NCBI GenBank assembly: GCA_021811225.1
Contig: JAJZPJ010000017.1
Coordinates: 4,659 to 22,911, forward strand
Direction of reading: 5' to 3'
DNA: 18,253 nucleotides
DNA from: Pseudomonadota bacterium
GTDB lineage: Bacteria; Pseudomonadota; Gammaproteobacteria; Burkholderiales; Rhodocyclaceae
A model generated the notes under the pieces. It was given only the letters and a program-made list of their open reading frames with translations. It searched no databases and had not been told where the DNA came from. Both the position numbers and the translations under genes were made by a program. Shown here piece by piece: positions 1 to 11,606 of the stretch; the stretch's first letter is position 1, and each line of letters begins with the position of its first letter.

Positions 1-4639
<4,639 letters not shown>

Positions 4640-4660
4640 CTGGTCTTTCCTCGACAAGTC

Positions 4661-4678
4661 GCCGAAGACAATCTCGGC
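4661..4678 (-). promoter_or_regulatory. Small hairpin in gltB leader before the ribosome binding site
   Basis: A 5-base stem (GCCGA/TCGGC) with an 8-base loop lies between the leader terminator and the gltB ribosome binding site. The stem is seen in the sequence. A role in gltB translation or antitermination is only a guess. Confidence 0.3.
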
Positions 4679-4682
4679 CGGT

Positions 4683-4728
4683 AAAAAAGCCGGGCGCCCC
4701 CACGGGCTGGGAGGGCGGCGCTCCGGCT
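4683..4728 (-). terminator. Intrinsic terminator between dgt and gltB
   Basis: Read on the minus strand, AGCCGG-A-GCGCC pairs with GGCGC-CCGGCT. This gives 11 base pairs with a single bulged A, and the loop can add a further 4-pair inner stem (TCCC/GGGG-type pairing). A run of six T follows directly, making a textbook rho-independent terminator. It would end transcripts from the aroK-aroB-dgt unit. Because a promoter-like sequence lies upstream of it, it may also act inside the gltB leader. Confidence 0.85.
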
Positions 4729-4754
4729 TCGGTAACCCAATGGGCGAACGGGTA

Positions 4755-4783
4755 AATATACCGGCAAACGACGATGAATTCAA
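4755..4783 (-). promoter_or_regulatory. Candidate sigma70 promoter for gltB
   Basis: On the minus strand TTGAAT (4783-4778) is followed after exactly 17 bases by TATATT (4760-4755). These are 4/6 and 5/6 matches to the sigma70 consensus. The predicted start near 4748 gives a leader of about 110 bases that contains the terminator at 4683-4728. I see no better promoter between that terminator and the gltB ATG, where only about 45 bases remain. Confidence 0.5.
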
Positions 4784-4805
4784 CACGCTGCAGCGCAGCA
4801 GCGGC

Positions 4806-5939
4806 TCAGCCCTCTCCGACGGCGAACATGCGGCGGTGTTCGCGGATGGCGTAGCGGTCGGTCATGCCGGCGATATAGTCGGCCACCGCCCGCGGCCGGT
4901 CGTCCTGCGCCATCTTCCGGTATTGCGGCGGCAGCAGGCGCGGATCGGCGACGAAGGCGGCGAACAGATCGGAGACGATGCTTCTGGCCTTGTTGGTCAT
5001 GCGCAGCACCTGGAAGTGCCGGTAGAGGTGCTCGTTCAGGAAGGCCTTCAGCACCCGGTGCTCGGCGCCCATGGCGGGGCTGAAGGCGACCAGCGGTGGG
5101 GCGGCGTGGATGTCGGAGAGAGACCGCGGCGCCGCCGCGGCGATATTGCGGCGCGTCTCGCCGATCAGATCCAGCGCCAGCGCGTTGATCATGCGCCGCA
5201 AGGTCTCGTGGATCAGCCGGCGGCCGGTGACGCCCGGAAACTCGCTGACGACGCTCTGCCGGTGGCAGGCGAAGGCATCCACCTCTTCCAGCTGCTCCAG
5301 CACAATCAGGCCGGAGCGCAAGCCGTCGTCTACGTCGTGGTGGTTGTAGGCGATGGCGTCGGCCAGATCGCAGATCTGCGCTTCCAGCGAAGGACGGCGG
5401 TCCTCCAGGAAGCGCCTGCCCAGCTCGCCCAGTTCGCGGGCCCGTTCGCGCGAGCAGTGCTTGAGGATGCCCTCGCGCGTCTCGAAGCAGAGGTTCAAGC
5501 CGTCGAAGGCGGCGTAGCGCTCCTCGAGCAGGTCGACGGTGCGCAGGCTCTGCAGATTGTGCTCGAAGCCGCCGCTCGCGGGCGCCAGCTCGCGCATCGC
5601 GTCGTTCAATGCCTCCTGCCCGGCGTGGCCGAAGGGCGTGTGGCCGAGGTCGTGCGCCAGCGCCACGGCCTCGACCAGATCCTCGTTGAGGCGCAGGGCG
5701 CGGGCGATGCTGCGGGCGATCTGCGCCACTTCGAGGCTGTGGGTGAGCCGGGTGCGGAACAGATCGCCCTCGTGATTGACGAACACCTGGGTCTTGTATT
5801 CGAGCCGGCGGAACGCGGTCGAATGGATGATGCGGTCGCGGTCGCGCTGGAATTCGCTGCGCTCGGCGGGCGGCGCCTCGGCGTGCACCCGGCCGCGCGA
5901 GTTGTGCTCGGAAACGGCGTAGGGCGCCAAATCAGCCAC
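4806..5939 (-). CDS. dgt: dGTP triphosphohydrolase-like HD-domain protein (type 2 family)
   Basis: This HD-superfamily phosphohydrolase is predicted to convert dGTP and possibly other dNTPs to the deoxynucleoside and triphosphate, a cytosolic role in dNTP pool control. At 377 residues it matches the shorter type 2 dGTPase-like family rather than the roughly 500-residue E. coli Dgt. Metal-binding residues of the HD signature are His67 in RTRLTHSLE, His96-Asp97 in AHDLGHTPFGH and probably Asp194 in DLADAIAYNHHD. The family N-terminus SEFQRDRDRIIHSTAFRRLEYKTQV-like block is at about 28-52. I chose GTG 5939, which overlaps the aroB end by 8 bases, because GAGG sits 6 bases upstream and homologues begin near ADLAPYA. 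A frame-open ATG at 5981 would add 14 Arg-rich residues encoded inside aroB and is less likely. Confidence 0.93.
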   Translation of the reverse strand: MADLAPYAVSEHNSRGRVHAEAPPAERSEFQRDRDRIIHSTAFRRLEYKTQVFVNHEGDLFRTRLTHSLEVAQIARSIARALRLNEDLVEAVALAHDLGHTPFGHAGQEALNDAMRELAPASGGFEHNLQSLRTVDLLEERYAAFDGLNLCFETREGILKHCSRERARELGELGRRFLEDRRPSLEAQICDLADAIAYNHHDVDDGLRSGLIVLEQLEEVDAFACHRQSVVSEFPGVTGRRLIHETLRRMINALALDLIGETRRNIAAAAPRSLSDIHAAPPLVAFSPAMGAEHRVLKAFLNEHLYRHFQVLRMTNKARSIVSDLFAAFVADPRLLPPQYRKMAQDDRPRAVADYIAGMTDRYAIREHRRMFAVGEG

Positions 5940-7026
5940 TGCAAGCCTCGATCGCCGCGATGATCTCGGTCTGGGGCGCATCGGCCCAGGTCACCGCGTG
6001 GCCCAGCTGGCGCAACAGCACCAGGCGCAGCCGGCCGGCCACGACCTTCTTGTCGTGGCCCATCAGATCGAGGTAGCGCGCCGCGCCCAGCGCCGCGCCG
6101 CGCACCGGCAGCCGCGCGCGCACGAACAATCGCCGCACCCGCGCGACGTCGACCTCGGCGAGCCAGCCCAGGCGATGCGACAGCTCCGCGGCCATCACCG
6201 TGCCCGCCGCCACCGCCTCGCCGTGCAGCCACTGGCCGTAGCCCAGGCCGGTCTCGATGGCGTGGCCGAAGGTGTGGCCGAGATTCAGCAGGGCGCGACC
6301 GCCCGCCGGATCCGTCTCCTGCTCGTCGGCGGCCACCACCTCCGCCTTGTTGCGGCAGGAACGGCCGATGGCGTGGGCCAGCGCCGCGGCGTCCCCGGCC
6401 AGGAGCTTGTCCATGTTCTCTTCCAGCCATTCCAGGAAGGGCAGGTCGCGGACCAGGGCGATCTTGACGATCTCGGCCAGTCCCGCCGAGAGCTCCCGCG
6501 CCGGCAGCGTCTTCAGGGTGTCGGTGTCGGCGAGCACCAGCCTCGGCTGCCAGAAGGCGCCGATCATGTTCTTGCCGCGCGGGTGGTTGATGCCGGTCTT
6601 GCCCCCGACCGAGGAGTCGACCTGCGAGAGCAGCGTGGTCGGTACCTGGACGAAGGGTACGCCGCGCTGATAGGTCGCCGCGGCGAAGCCGGCGATGTCG
6701 CCGACGACGCCGCCGCCCAGGGCGATGATCGCGGTGCCGCGGTCGCAGCGCGCTTCGAGCAGCGCGTCATAGATCCGGTTCAGGGTCTCCCAGTTCTTGA
6801 ATTGCTCGCCGTCGGGCAACACGATCCGGGTGAGTTGGACGCCGCTGTTCGCAAGGCCGGCCGCCAGCCGCTCCAGGTAGAGGGGGGCGACGGTCTCGTT
6901 GCTGACGATGGCGGCGCGCTTGACGGCAAGGTGCGGCAGGATCAGCTCGCTGCGATCGAGCAAGGCGCCGCCGATCAGGATCGGATAGGTACGCTCCGCC
7001 AGGGACACGTTCAAGGTCATGTTCAT
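5932..7026 (-). CDS. aroB: 3-dehydroquinate synthase
   Basis: This enzyme catalyses the second step of the shikimate pathway, turning DAHP into 3-dehydroquinate with NAD and a divalent metal, in the cytosol. The protein has 364 residues, the normal length. The NAD-binding block ALGGGVVGDIAG is at 102-113, and the signature TTLLSQVDSSVGGKTGIN at 130-147. Expected metal ligands are present: Glu185 in AGLAEIVK, His251 in NLGHTFGHAIE and His268 in WLHGE. The ATG at 7026 forms an ATGA overlap with the aroK stop, and AGGAG lies 11 bases upstream. A second ATG two codons in is possible. The pair aroK-aroB is translationally coupled, as in many proteobacteria. Confidence 0.97.
   Translation of the reverse strand: MNMTLNVSLAERTYPILIGGALLDRSELILPHLAVKRAAIVSNETVAPLYLERLAAGLANSGVQLTRIVLPDGEQFKNWETLNRIYDALLEARCDRGTAIIALGGGVVGDIAGFAAATYQRGVPFVQVPTTLLSQVDSSVGGKTGINHPRGKNMIGAFWQPRLVLADTDTLKTLPARELSAGLAEIVKIALVRDLPFLEWLEENMDKLLAGDAAALAHAIGRSCRNKAEVVAADEQETDPAGGRALLNLGHTFGHAIETGLGYGQWLHGEAVAAGTVMAAELSHRLGWLAEVDVARVRRLFVRARLPVRGAALGAARYLDLMGHDKKVVAGRLRLVLLRQLGHAVTWADAPQTEIIAAIEACSG
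5946..5949 (-). promoter_or_regulatory. Ribosome binding site deciding the dgt GTG start
   Basis: GAGG lies on the minus strand 6 bases before GTG 5939, within the last codons of aroB. It supports the short form of Dgt and translational coupling to aroB. Confidence 0.6.
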
Positions 7027-7550
7027 GCGGGAAATCGCTCCTGTAGCTCGCGCTCGATCTGTTGCACCAGGTGATGCGAATTGTTGCCGCCGCCCTCGAC
7101 GACGAGGTCGGCCACCTCGCGGTAGAGCGGGTCGCGCTGGGCGTGCAGCTCCTGCAGGCGACTGAGCGGATCGGCCACCTGCAGCAGCGGCCGCTTCTTG
7201 TCCAGACGCAGCCGCTCCCAGAGCATCGCGGGCGGCACGCAGAGATAGACGACCAGGCCGTTGTTGGCGAGATTGGCGCGATTGACCGGATCGAGCACGG
7301 CCCCCCCGCCGGTGGCCAGCACCAGATCGTCCTCCTGGGTCAGCTCCGCCAGCACCTGCGCCTCGCGCCTCCTGAAGCCGGCCTCGCCCTCGATTTCGAA
7401 TATCAGCGGAATATGCACGCCGGTGCGCGCCTCGATCTCGTGGTCGCTATCGACGAAGCGCCGCTTCAGCCGTTTGGCGAGCTGGCGCCCGACCGTGGTC
7501 TTGCCCGCGCCCATCATGCCGACGAGGAATATGTTTGCCTTGGAATGCAC
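7023..7550 (-). CDS. aroK: Shikimate kinase
   Basis: The enzyme phosphorylates shikimate at the 3-OH using ATP in aromatic amino acid biosynthesis. Starting from GTG 7550 it has 175 residues, the usual size. The Walker A loop GMMGAGKT is at 11-18, the DSD metal/substrate motif at 34-36, the substrate-binding Arg in GFRRRE near 60, TGGGAV at 80-85, and the LID region LDKKRPLL near 117. The start is uncertain. GTG 7550 puts the P-loop at the family-typical distance, whereas ATG 7574 would add eight residues (183 total). A frame-open GTG at 7625 would run through the terminator at 7586-7609 and is unlikely. The gene overlaps aroB by 4 bases. Confidence 0.94.
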   Translation of the reverse strand: MHSKANIFLVGMMGAGKTTVGRQLAKRLKRRFVDSDHEIEARTGVHIPLIFEIEGEAGFRRREAQVLAELTQEDDLVLATGGGAVLDPVNRANLANNGLVVYLCVPPAMLWERLRLDKKRPLLQVADPLSRLQELHAQRDPLYREVADLVVEGGGNNSHHLVQQIERELQERFPA

Positions 7551-7556
7551 GGACCC

Positions 7557-7565
7557 ATTGTAGCA
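7557..7565 (-). promoter_or_regulatory. Candidate extended -10 promoter element for aroK-aroB-dgt
   Basis: TGCTACAAT on the minus strand fits an extended -10 (TGnTATAAT with one mismatch). The -35 side is poor: TTGTTT is present at a 19-base spacing. It lies just after the terminator that follows the Ig-repeat gene, where a new promoter would be needed. The predicted start falls close to GTG 7550, so the message would be nearly leaderless. The support is moderate to weak. Confidence 0.35.
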
Positions 7566-7585
7566 ATTGGCCATCCGCTGAAAAC

Positions 7586-7609
7586 AAAAAACCGGCGCAG
7601 CCGGTTTTT
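7586..7609 (-). terminator. Intrinsic terminator after the Ig-repeat lipoprotein gene
   Basis: This is a perfect 10-base inverted repeat (AAAAACCGGC / GCCGGTTTTT) with a 3-base loop. It is followed on the minus strand by T6-G-T4 and lies about 21 bases beyond the stop of the lipoprotein gene. The A-run on the other side makes it potentially bidirectional, but no plus-strand gene approaches it. It separates the pil block from aroK-aroB-dgt. Confidence 0.88.
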
Positions 7610-7630
7610 GCCGCCGCAAGCTCACTGCAC

Positions 7631-8875
7631 TCAGGGCGTGTAGGTCACCGTGAAGGTCGGGGTACTGGCCGGGAGTAAGCCGGTGGAATCTATCACTTTG
7701 AACGAGGCTGCTCCCGATGCACAGTTGTTATTGGCGTTCGGCCACGCCACCACGAAGTAGCCGCCACTCGCCACCGTCCAGGAAGCGAGGCTCACCGACT
7801 TGGCCCCGGTGGGTGTCGCCAGGGGCGCAGCAGCGGTGCCGACTCCGATGATCGTGCCGACCAGCGGGCTGCTCGACGACACGGTGTAGGGCGCCACCCC
7901 GCCGTTGATGAAGTACACCGAGTAGGGCGAGGGGTTGGTCGTATTGCAGCCGAGCCCGCCACCTGAAACAGTCCAGGAGCCGGAACCAATCACGGTAAAG
8001 CCCGAGCCCGTCGCCACGTTCACCGCGATGGTCACCGATGCCGTTCCGGTCGCATCCCTGACCAGGATATTCGCCTTGCCATCCGCCACCCCGGTGATGG
8101 TCATTGTGCTGCCGGTGACGCTTGCCGTGGCAACGTTGGTGTTGTCGCTGGTGACATTGTAGGGGGCGGTTCCGCCTCCTATGGTGTAGGTCTGGGCCCC
8201 CGAAGCGCCGGTCGCGGCGATGGTGATTGCGACTGGCGCAGTGGTATACAGTGAAGCACCGGCGGAATTGGCCACCGTCACCGCGATCGTCACCGCAGTA
8301 CCCGTCGTGTCATGGACAACGATGCTCGCAGTTCCCGGCACTATGCCGGTAATGTTCATCGTCTGGTTGCTGACAGTCACCGCAGCGACGGCGGGGTTGC
8401 TGCTGGCGGCGGTGTAGGGCGCGCTACCCCCGGCTATTGAGTAGGCAGCAGTTCCTCCGGTATTGATGGTGACGGCGCTGGGTGCGGTAGTGTAGAGCGC
8501 GGTAACCGAACCGCTGCTGCCCACCGTCACGGCGATCGTTACCGATGCGCCGGCCGCGTCATGGACCACAATGTTCACCGTGCCCGTCGCTACGCTGGTA
8601 ACAGTCATCGTCGAACCGCTGACGCTCACCGTGACAACACCCGGGTTGCTGCTGGAGGCGGTGTAGGGCGCTGTGCCCCCGGCGATGGTGTAGGTCTCGG
8701 TCATCCCCGTAGCGACAGTGACGGCGCTGGGCGCGGTGGTGTACAGCGCGGTGGCGGTGCCGCCGCTCCCCTTTGTCGAGCTGCTTCCCGCGCCGCCGCC
8801 GCCGCAGCCCGTCAGGCCGAGCACGCCAAGAAGCAGGGCGGCGCCGAGAAGCTTACGCAGTTTTGTTGTATTCAT
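7631..8875 (-). CDS. Lipoprotein with tandem bacterial Ig-like repeats, function unknown
   Basis: This 414-residue protein has no gene name I recognise. The N-terminus is a lipoprotein signal: positive n-region, hydrophobic core and lipobox LTGC with Cys24, then a Gly/Ser linker. Three repeats of about 82-83 residues follow, starting near residues 44, 127 and 209. Each contains LYTTAP, GG(T/S)APY, S-N-P/T-V, a T-M-T-(V/I)-T strand and a (V/T)(N/S)IVVHD-like strand ending TIAV-V, the pattern of bacterial Ig-like (Big2-type) folds. A C-terminal domain, about 293-414, is divergent and has two Cys (Cys310 and one in NNNCASG) that could form a disulfide. The protein is rich in Ala/Thr/Ser/Val. The gene lies 56 bases after pilQ and before a terminator, so it is probably the last gene of the pil transcript. 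A surface or periplasmic role with the pilus is inference from position only. Confidence 0.85.
   Translation of the reverse strand: MNTTKLRKLLGAALLLGVLGLTGCGGGGAGSSSTKGSGGTATALYTTAPSAVTVATGMTETYTIAGGTAPYTASSSNPGVVTVSVSGSTMTVTSVATGTVNIVVHDAAGASVTIAVTVGSSGSVTALYTTAPSAVTINTGGTAAYSIAGGSAPYTAASSNPAVAAVTVSNQTMNITGIVPGTASIVVHDTTGTAVTIAVTVANSAGASLYTTAPVAITIAATGASGAQTYTIGGGTAPYNVTSDNTNVATASVTGSTMTITGVADGKANILVRDATGTASVTIAVNVATGSGFTVIGSGSWTVSGGGLGCNTTNPSPYSVYFINGGVAPYTVSSSSPLVGTIIGVGTAAAPLATPTGAKSVSLASWTVASGGYFVVAWPNANNNCASGAASFKVIDSTGLLPASTPTFTVTYTP
8015..8746 (-). repeat. Three tandem Ig-like coding repeats, period about 249 bases
   Basis: The units are approximately 8746-8522, 8497-8273 and 8251-8015. 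Similarity is visible at DNA level between the first two: the 35-base blocks starting at 8718 and 8469 on the plus strand, exactly 249 bases apart, differ at only 3 positions. The third unit is more diverged and has a small insertion (IAATGASGAQTY) in its first strand region. This indicates module duplication within the gene. Confidence 0.8.
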
Positions 8876-8931
8876 CGTCGATCATCCAGTGAAATGGGTC
8901 GGGCGCAAGGCTTCGTGCCGGTTCCGCTTGC

Positions 8932-11079
8932 TCACATCAGGTTCGTCTTGTCGTTGATCACGCGGGGGGTTATGAAGATCAGCAGCTCGGTCTTCGACGA
9001 GACTTTGGCGGTGTTCCTGAACAGTGCGCCGACCAAGGGCAGGTCGCCGAACAGCGGCACCTTGTTGACGTCGTTCCGCTCCGTCGACAGGTAGATCCCG
9101 CCGATCACCACCGTGCCGCCGTTTTCCACCGACACCGTGGTCTTGATGTGCTTGGTGTCGATCTGGACGCCCGTGCTGGTGACCGTTCCCGGGGTGTCCT
9201 TGTTGATCTCCAGGTTGAGGATGACCTTGCCGGACGGTGTGATCTGGGGCGTGACGTCGAGGCTCAGACTGGCCTTGCGGAAGGAGACGCTGGTGGCGCC
9301 GCTGCTGGTCGCCTGCTGATAGGGGATTTCGGTACCCTGCTCGATGATCGCCTTGACTCCGTCGGCGGTCACCACGCGCGGGCTGGAGATCACCTTGCCG
9401 CGCGTGTCCGCTTCCATCGCCGACAGTTCGAGATTGATGAACTTGCTCATGCTGGAATTGAACAGGCTGATCGCGAAGCTGCCCGGCGCGAAGCCGTTCA
9501 GGCCGGCGGCCGGCATATTGACGAACTGGGTGTTGTTGATGCCGGGCGTGGTGGCGGTGCCGCCCTGCGGCGTCGCGCTCACCAAGCCCTGGAGGTTGCC
9601 GCTGATGGTGGCGTAGGTCGAGCTGTTGCCGACCTGGGCGCCGACGCCCGCGCCCGGGACGCTCGAGCTCATGTCGTTGTAGCTCAGGCGGGCGCCGAGG
9701 TTCTGGCTGAAGCCGGCATCGGCCTCGACGATTCTCGCCTCGATCAGCACCTGCCTCGCGCCGACATCCACCTTCTTGATGAACTCGCGGATCTTTTCCA
9801 GATTGGAGGGGATATCCCGGACGAACAGGGTATTGGTCTGCGGGTCGGCGATGATCGCGCCCTGCTTCGAGAGCATCGAATTGCTCTTGTCGGAGAGCAT
9901 GGCCTTCAACTGGTCGGCCTTCTGGTAATTCAGCCTGAAGGTCTCGGTCTGCGGCATTTCCAGGCTGGCGATCTGCTGCTGCGATTCGAGCATGGATTTT
10001 TCCCGGGCCGCCAGTTCGTCGCGCGGCGCGATCCAGATGACGTTGCCGTTCTTGCGCATGCCCAGGCCCTTGGCCTGCAGGATGATGTCCAGCGCCTGAT
10101 CCCAGGGCACGTCCTTGAGCCGCAGCGTCAGGTTGCCGGTGACCGTGTCGCTGGTGATGATGTTCAGGTGGGTGAAGTCCGCGAGCACCTGCAACACCGC
10201 GCGCACCTCGACGTTCTGGAAGTTGAGCGACAGCTTCTCGCCGTGATAGCCGGCTTGCGAACCCTGGACCAGCTTGTTCTGGTCGGTGGCGACGGCCTTG
10301 ACCTCGATGACGAAGTGGTCGTCGCTCTGATAGGCGTTGTATTCCCAGGGGCCCTGCGGGGAAATGACCATGCTCGCGTTGCCGCCCTGTTGCCGGGTGT
10401 CGATGCTGGTCACCGGCGTGCCGAAATCGGTGACGTCGAGCCGACGGCGCAGTTTCTCGGGTACGGCCGTCTTGTTGAAATCGACCAACAGCTGGTTGCC
10501 CTGCTTCTTGATGTCGATGCCGACGTTGGGATCGGAAAGATCCACCAGGATGCGCGCCTGGCCGTTCTTGCCGCGGCGGAAACTGACGTCGCGCAGGCTC
10601 TGGGGTTCCTGTTCAGGCCGGGTTTCGGCGAAGTGCGTCACCTGTGCATCCTCGCCGCCGGCAGGCGGCGGCGTCAGGCTGATGAGCAGCGCCTGCCCTT
10701 CGATGCGCGTCCGGAAGGGCGTCATGTCGTTCAGGTTCAGGACCAGGCGGGTGCGGTCGCCGACCTGGATGATATTGAGGCTCTTCAGTTCCCCTTGATT
10801 CACCTGCTGGCTCGACCGGCCCAGACCGTTGCCGGTCCCGGGAAAGTCGAAGACCAGCCGCGCCGGCTTGGCGATGCTGAAATTGTTCGGCAGTTCCTTG
10901 AGCGCCTGCTTCAGGCTCAGCTTGAGCAGGATGTTCGAACCCTGCTGGCTGACCTGGAGCGCTTCGATGCTGTTCGGCACGCTGTCGGGTGCCGCCGCCT
11001 GCGCCCAGGCCAGCGCCGCCAGGCAGGCCAGCGCGACGCCCGCCGTCAGTTGGCGCGCGATTTTGCCTAATGGATTCAT
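8932..11079 (-). CDS. pilQ: Type IV pilus secretin PilQ
   Basis: PilQ is the outer-membrane secretin pore through which the type IV pilus passes. It has 715 residues. A Sec signal peptide covers about 1-27. Two AMIN domains, expected to bind peptidoglycan, lie at about 37-137 and 162-262. A secretin/TonB N-terminal domain is at about 285-352, an N1-type domain at about 378-440 and the secretin barrel at about 445-710. The barrel includes KVISSPRV (562-569) and the signature VPLFGDLPLVGALF (674-687). The loop at about 470-535 is rich in Gly/Ser/Thr. ATG 11079 overlaps the pilP stop as ATGA. It completes the pilMNOPQ set. Confidence 0.97.
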   Translation of the reverse strand: MNPLGKIARQLTAGVALACLAALAWAQAAAPDSVPNSIEALQVSQQGSNILLKLSLKQALKELPNNFSIAKPARLVFDFPGTGNGLGRSSQQVNQGELKSLNIIQVGDRTRLVLNLNDMTPFRTRIEGQALLISLTPPPAGGEDAQVTHFAETRPEQEPQSLRDVSFRRGKNGQARILVDLSDPNVGIDIKKQGNQLLVDFNKTAVPEKLRRRLDVTDFGTPVTSIDTRQQGGNASMVISPQGPWEYNAYQSDDHFVIEVKAVATDQNKLVQGSQAGYHGEKLSLNFQNVEVRAVLQVLADFTHLNIITSDTVTGNLTLRLKDVPWDQALDIILQAKGLGMRKNGNVIWIAPRDELAAREKSMLESQQQIASLEMPQTETFRLNYQKADQLKAMLSDKSNSMLSKQGAIIADPQTNTLFVRDIPSNLEKIREFIKKVDVGARQVLIEARIVEADAGFSQNLGARLSYNDMSSSVPGAGVGAQVGNSSTYATISGNLQGLVSATPQGGTATTPGINNTQFVNMPAAGLNGFAPGSFAISLFNSSMSKFINLELSAMEADTRGKVISSPRVVTADGVKAIIEQGTEIPYQQATSSGATSVSFRKASLSLDVTPQITPSGKVILNLEINKDTPGTVTSTGVQIDTKHIKTTVSVENGGTVVIGGIYLSTERNDVNKVPLFGDLPLVGALFRNTAKVSSKTELLIFITPRVINDKTNLM

Positions 11080-11606
11080 TTCCTCGTCTCCTGTTCCTGC
11101 AGCTCTAGCGTGTTGGTGCGCGCCACCCAGTCGCCGCCGGGATCCTGAACCAGCTCCTTGATCCGGACTTCGTTGTCGGTGATGGCGGTGATGACCCCGA
11201 AGTTCTGCCCGAGATGATTGCCGATCTTGACCAGAAAGACCTTGGCGCCGGCGCGGATCACGGCGTTCCTGACATCGCCTCGCTGCAACACGCCGACCAT
11301 TTTCAGGGACTCCAGCGGATAGGACTCGAGCGGCTCCTTGGGCCGATTGAAATCCGGCTTGAGGCCGCCGCCGCCCCCGCCCTTCTTCTGTATCTCGCTG
11401 CCGAAGGGCTTGAACGGGTCGAGCCCGGCGCCGGCATCATAGGCAACGGGCGAATAGGGCTTGATCTCCGGCAGCGGCGGCACGTGCCCCTTCATGTTCT
11501 TGGTCGCGTCCTTCATCCAGAGCTTGAGGTCGTCGTGCGCCCCGCCGCCGCAAGCGGTCAGCAACAGGCTGAAAAAGAGGGCGAGGATGGGCGCGATCCT
11601 GCTCAT
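11076..11606 (-). CDS. pilP: Type IV pilus assembly lipoprotein PilP
   Basis: PilP is an inner-membrane lipoprotein that links the PilN/PilO dimer to the periplasmic part of PilQ. It has 176 residues. The signal peptide ends at lipobox LTAC with Cys19. A flexible linker follows with a run of six glycines near residues 71-76. A C-terminal beta-domain, about 95-170, contains LKMVGVLQRGDVRNAVI and VGNHLGQNFGVI-like strands (seen as KIGNHLGQNFGVI), typical of PilP. ATG 11606 overlaps the pilO stop as ATGA, and its stop overlaps pilQ in the same way. The upstream open frame on this strand belongs to pilO territory, so I start at the lipoprotein Met. Confidence 0.95.
   Translation of the reverse strand: MSRIAPILALFFSLLLTACGGGAHDDLKLWMKDATKNMKGHVPPLPEIKPYSPVAYDAGAGLDPFKPFGSEIQKKGGGGGGLKPDFNRPKEPLESYPLESLKMVGVLQRGDVRNAVIRAGAKVFLVKIGNHLGQNFGVITAITDNEVRIKELVQDPGGDWVARTNTLELQEQETRK

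Noticed and set aside
4683..4728. A known riboswitch class in the gltB leader.
   Set aside because: The leader before the terminator is too short, and no known aptamer core is recognisable. Only the generic attenuation idea is kept as a finding.
7551..7625. A longer shikimate kinase starting at GTG 7625.
   Set aside because: The extra residues would be encoded by the terminator hairpin and its T-run, and homologues do not have them.
8015..8746. Regular repeats considered as a CRISPR array or noncoding tandem repeat.
   Set aside because: The period is about 249 bases, a multiple of three, and conservation follows the reading frame of an Ig-like protein. There are no short repeats with spacers.
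7935..9094. Plus-strand open frames opposite the Ig-repeat gene, some with hydrophobic Val/Ala/Thr runs that resemble membrane segments.
   Set aside because: The hydrophobic look comes from reading Thr/Val/Ala repeat codons backwards. There are no ribosome sites, and the frames follow the repeat pattern of the minus-strand gene.
9148..11070. A 640-codon plus-strand open frame opposite pilQ.
   Set aside because: It is a low-complexity shadow. The minus strand encodes a complete, motif-bearing PilQ.
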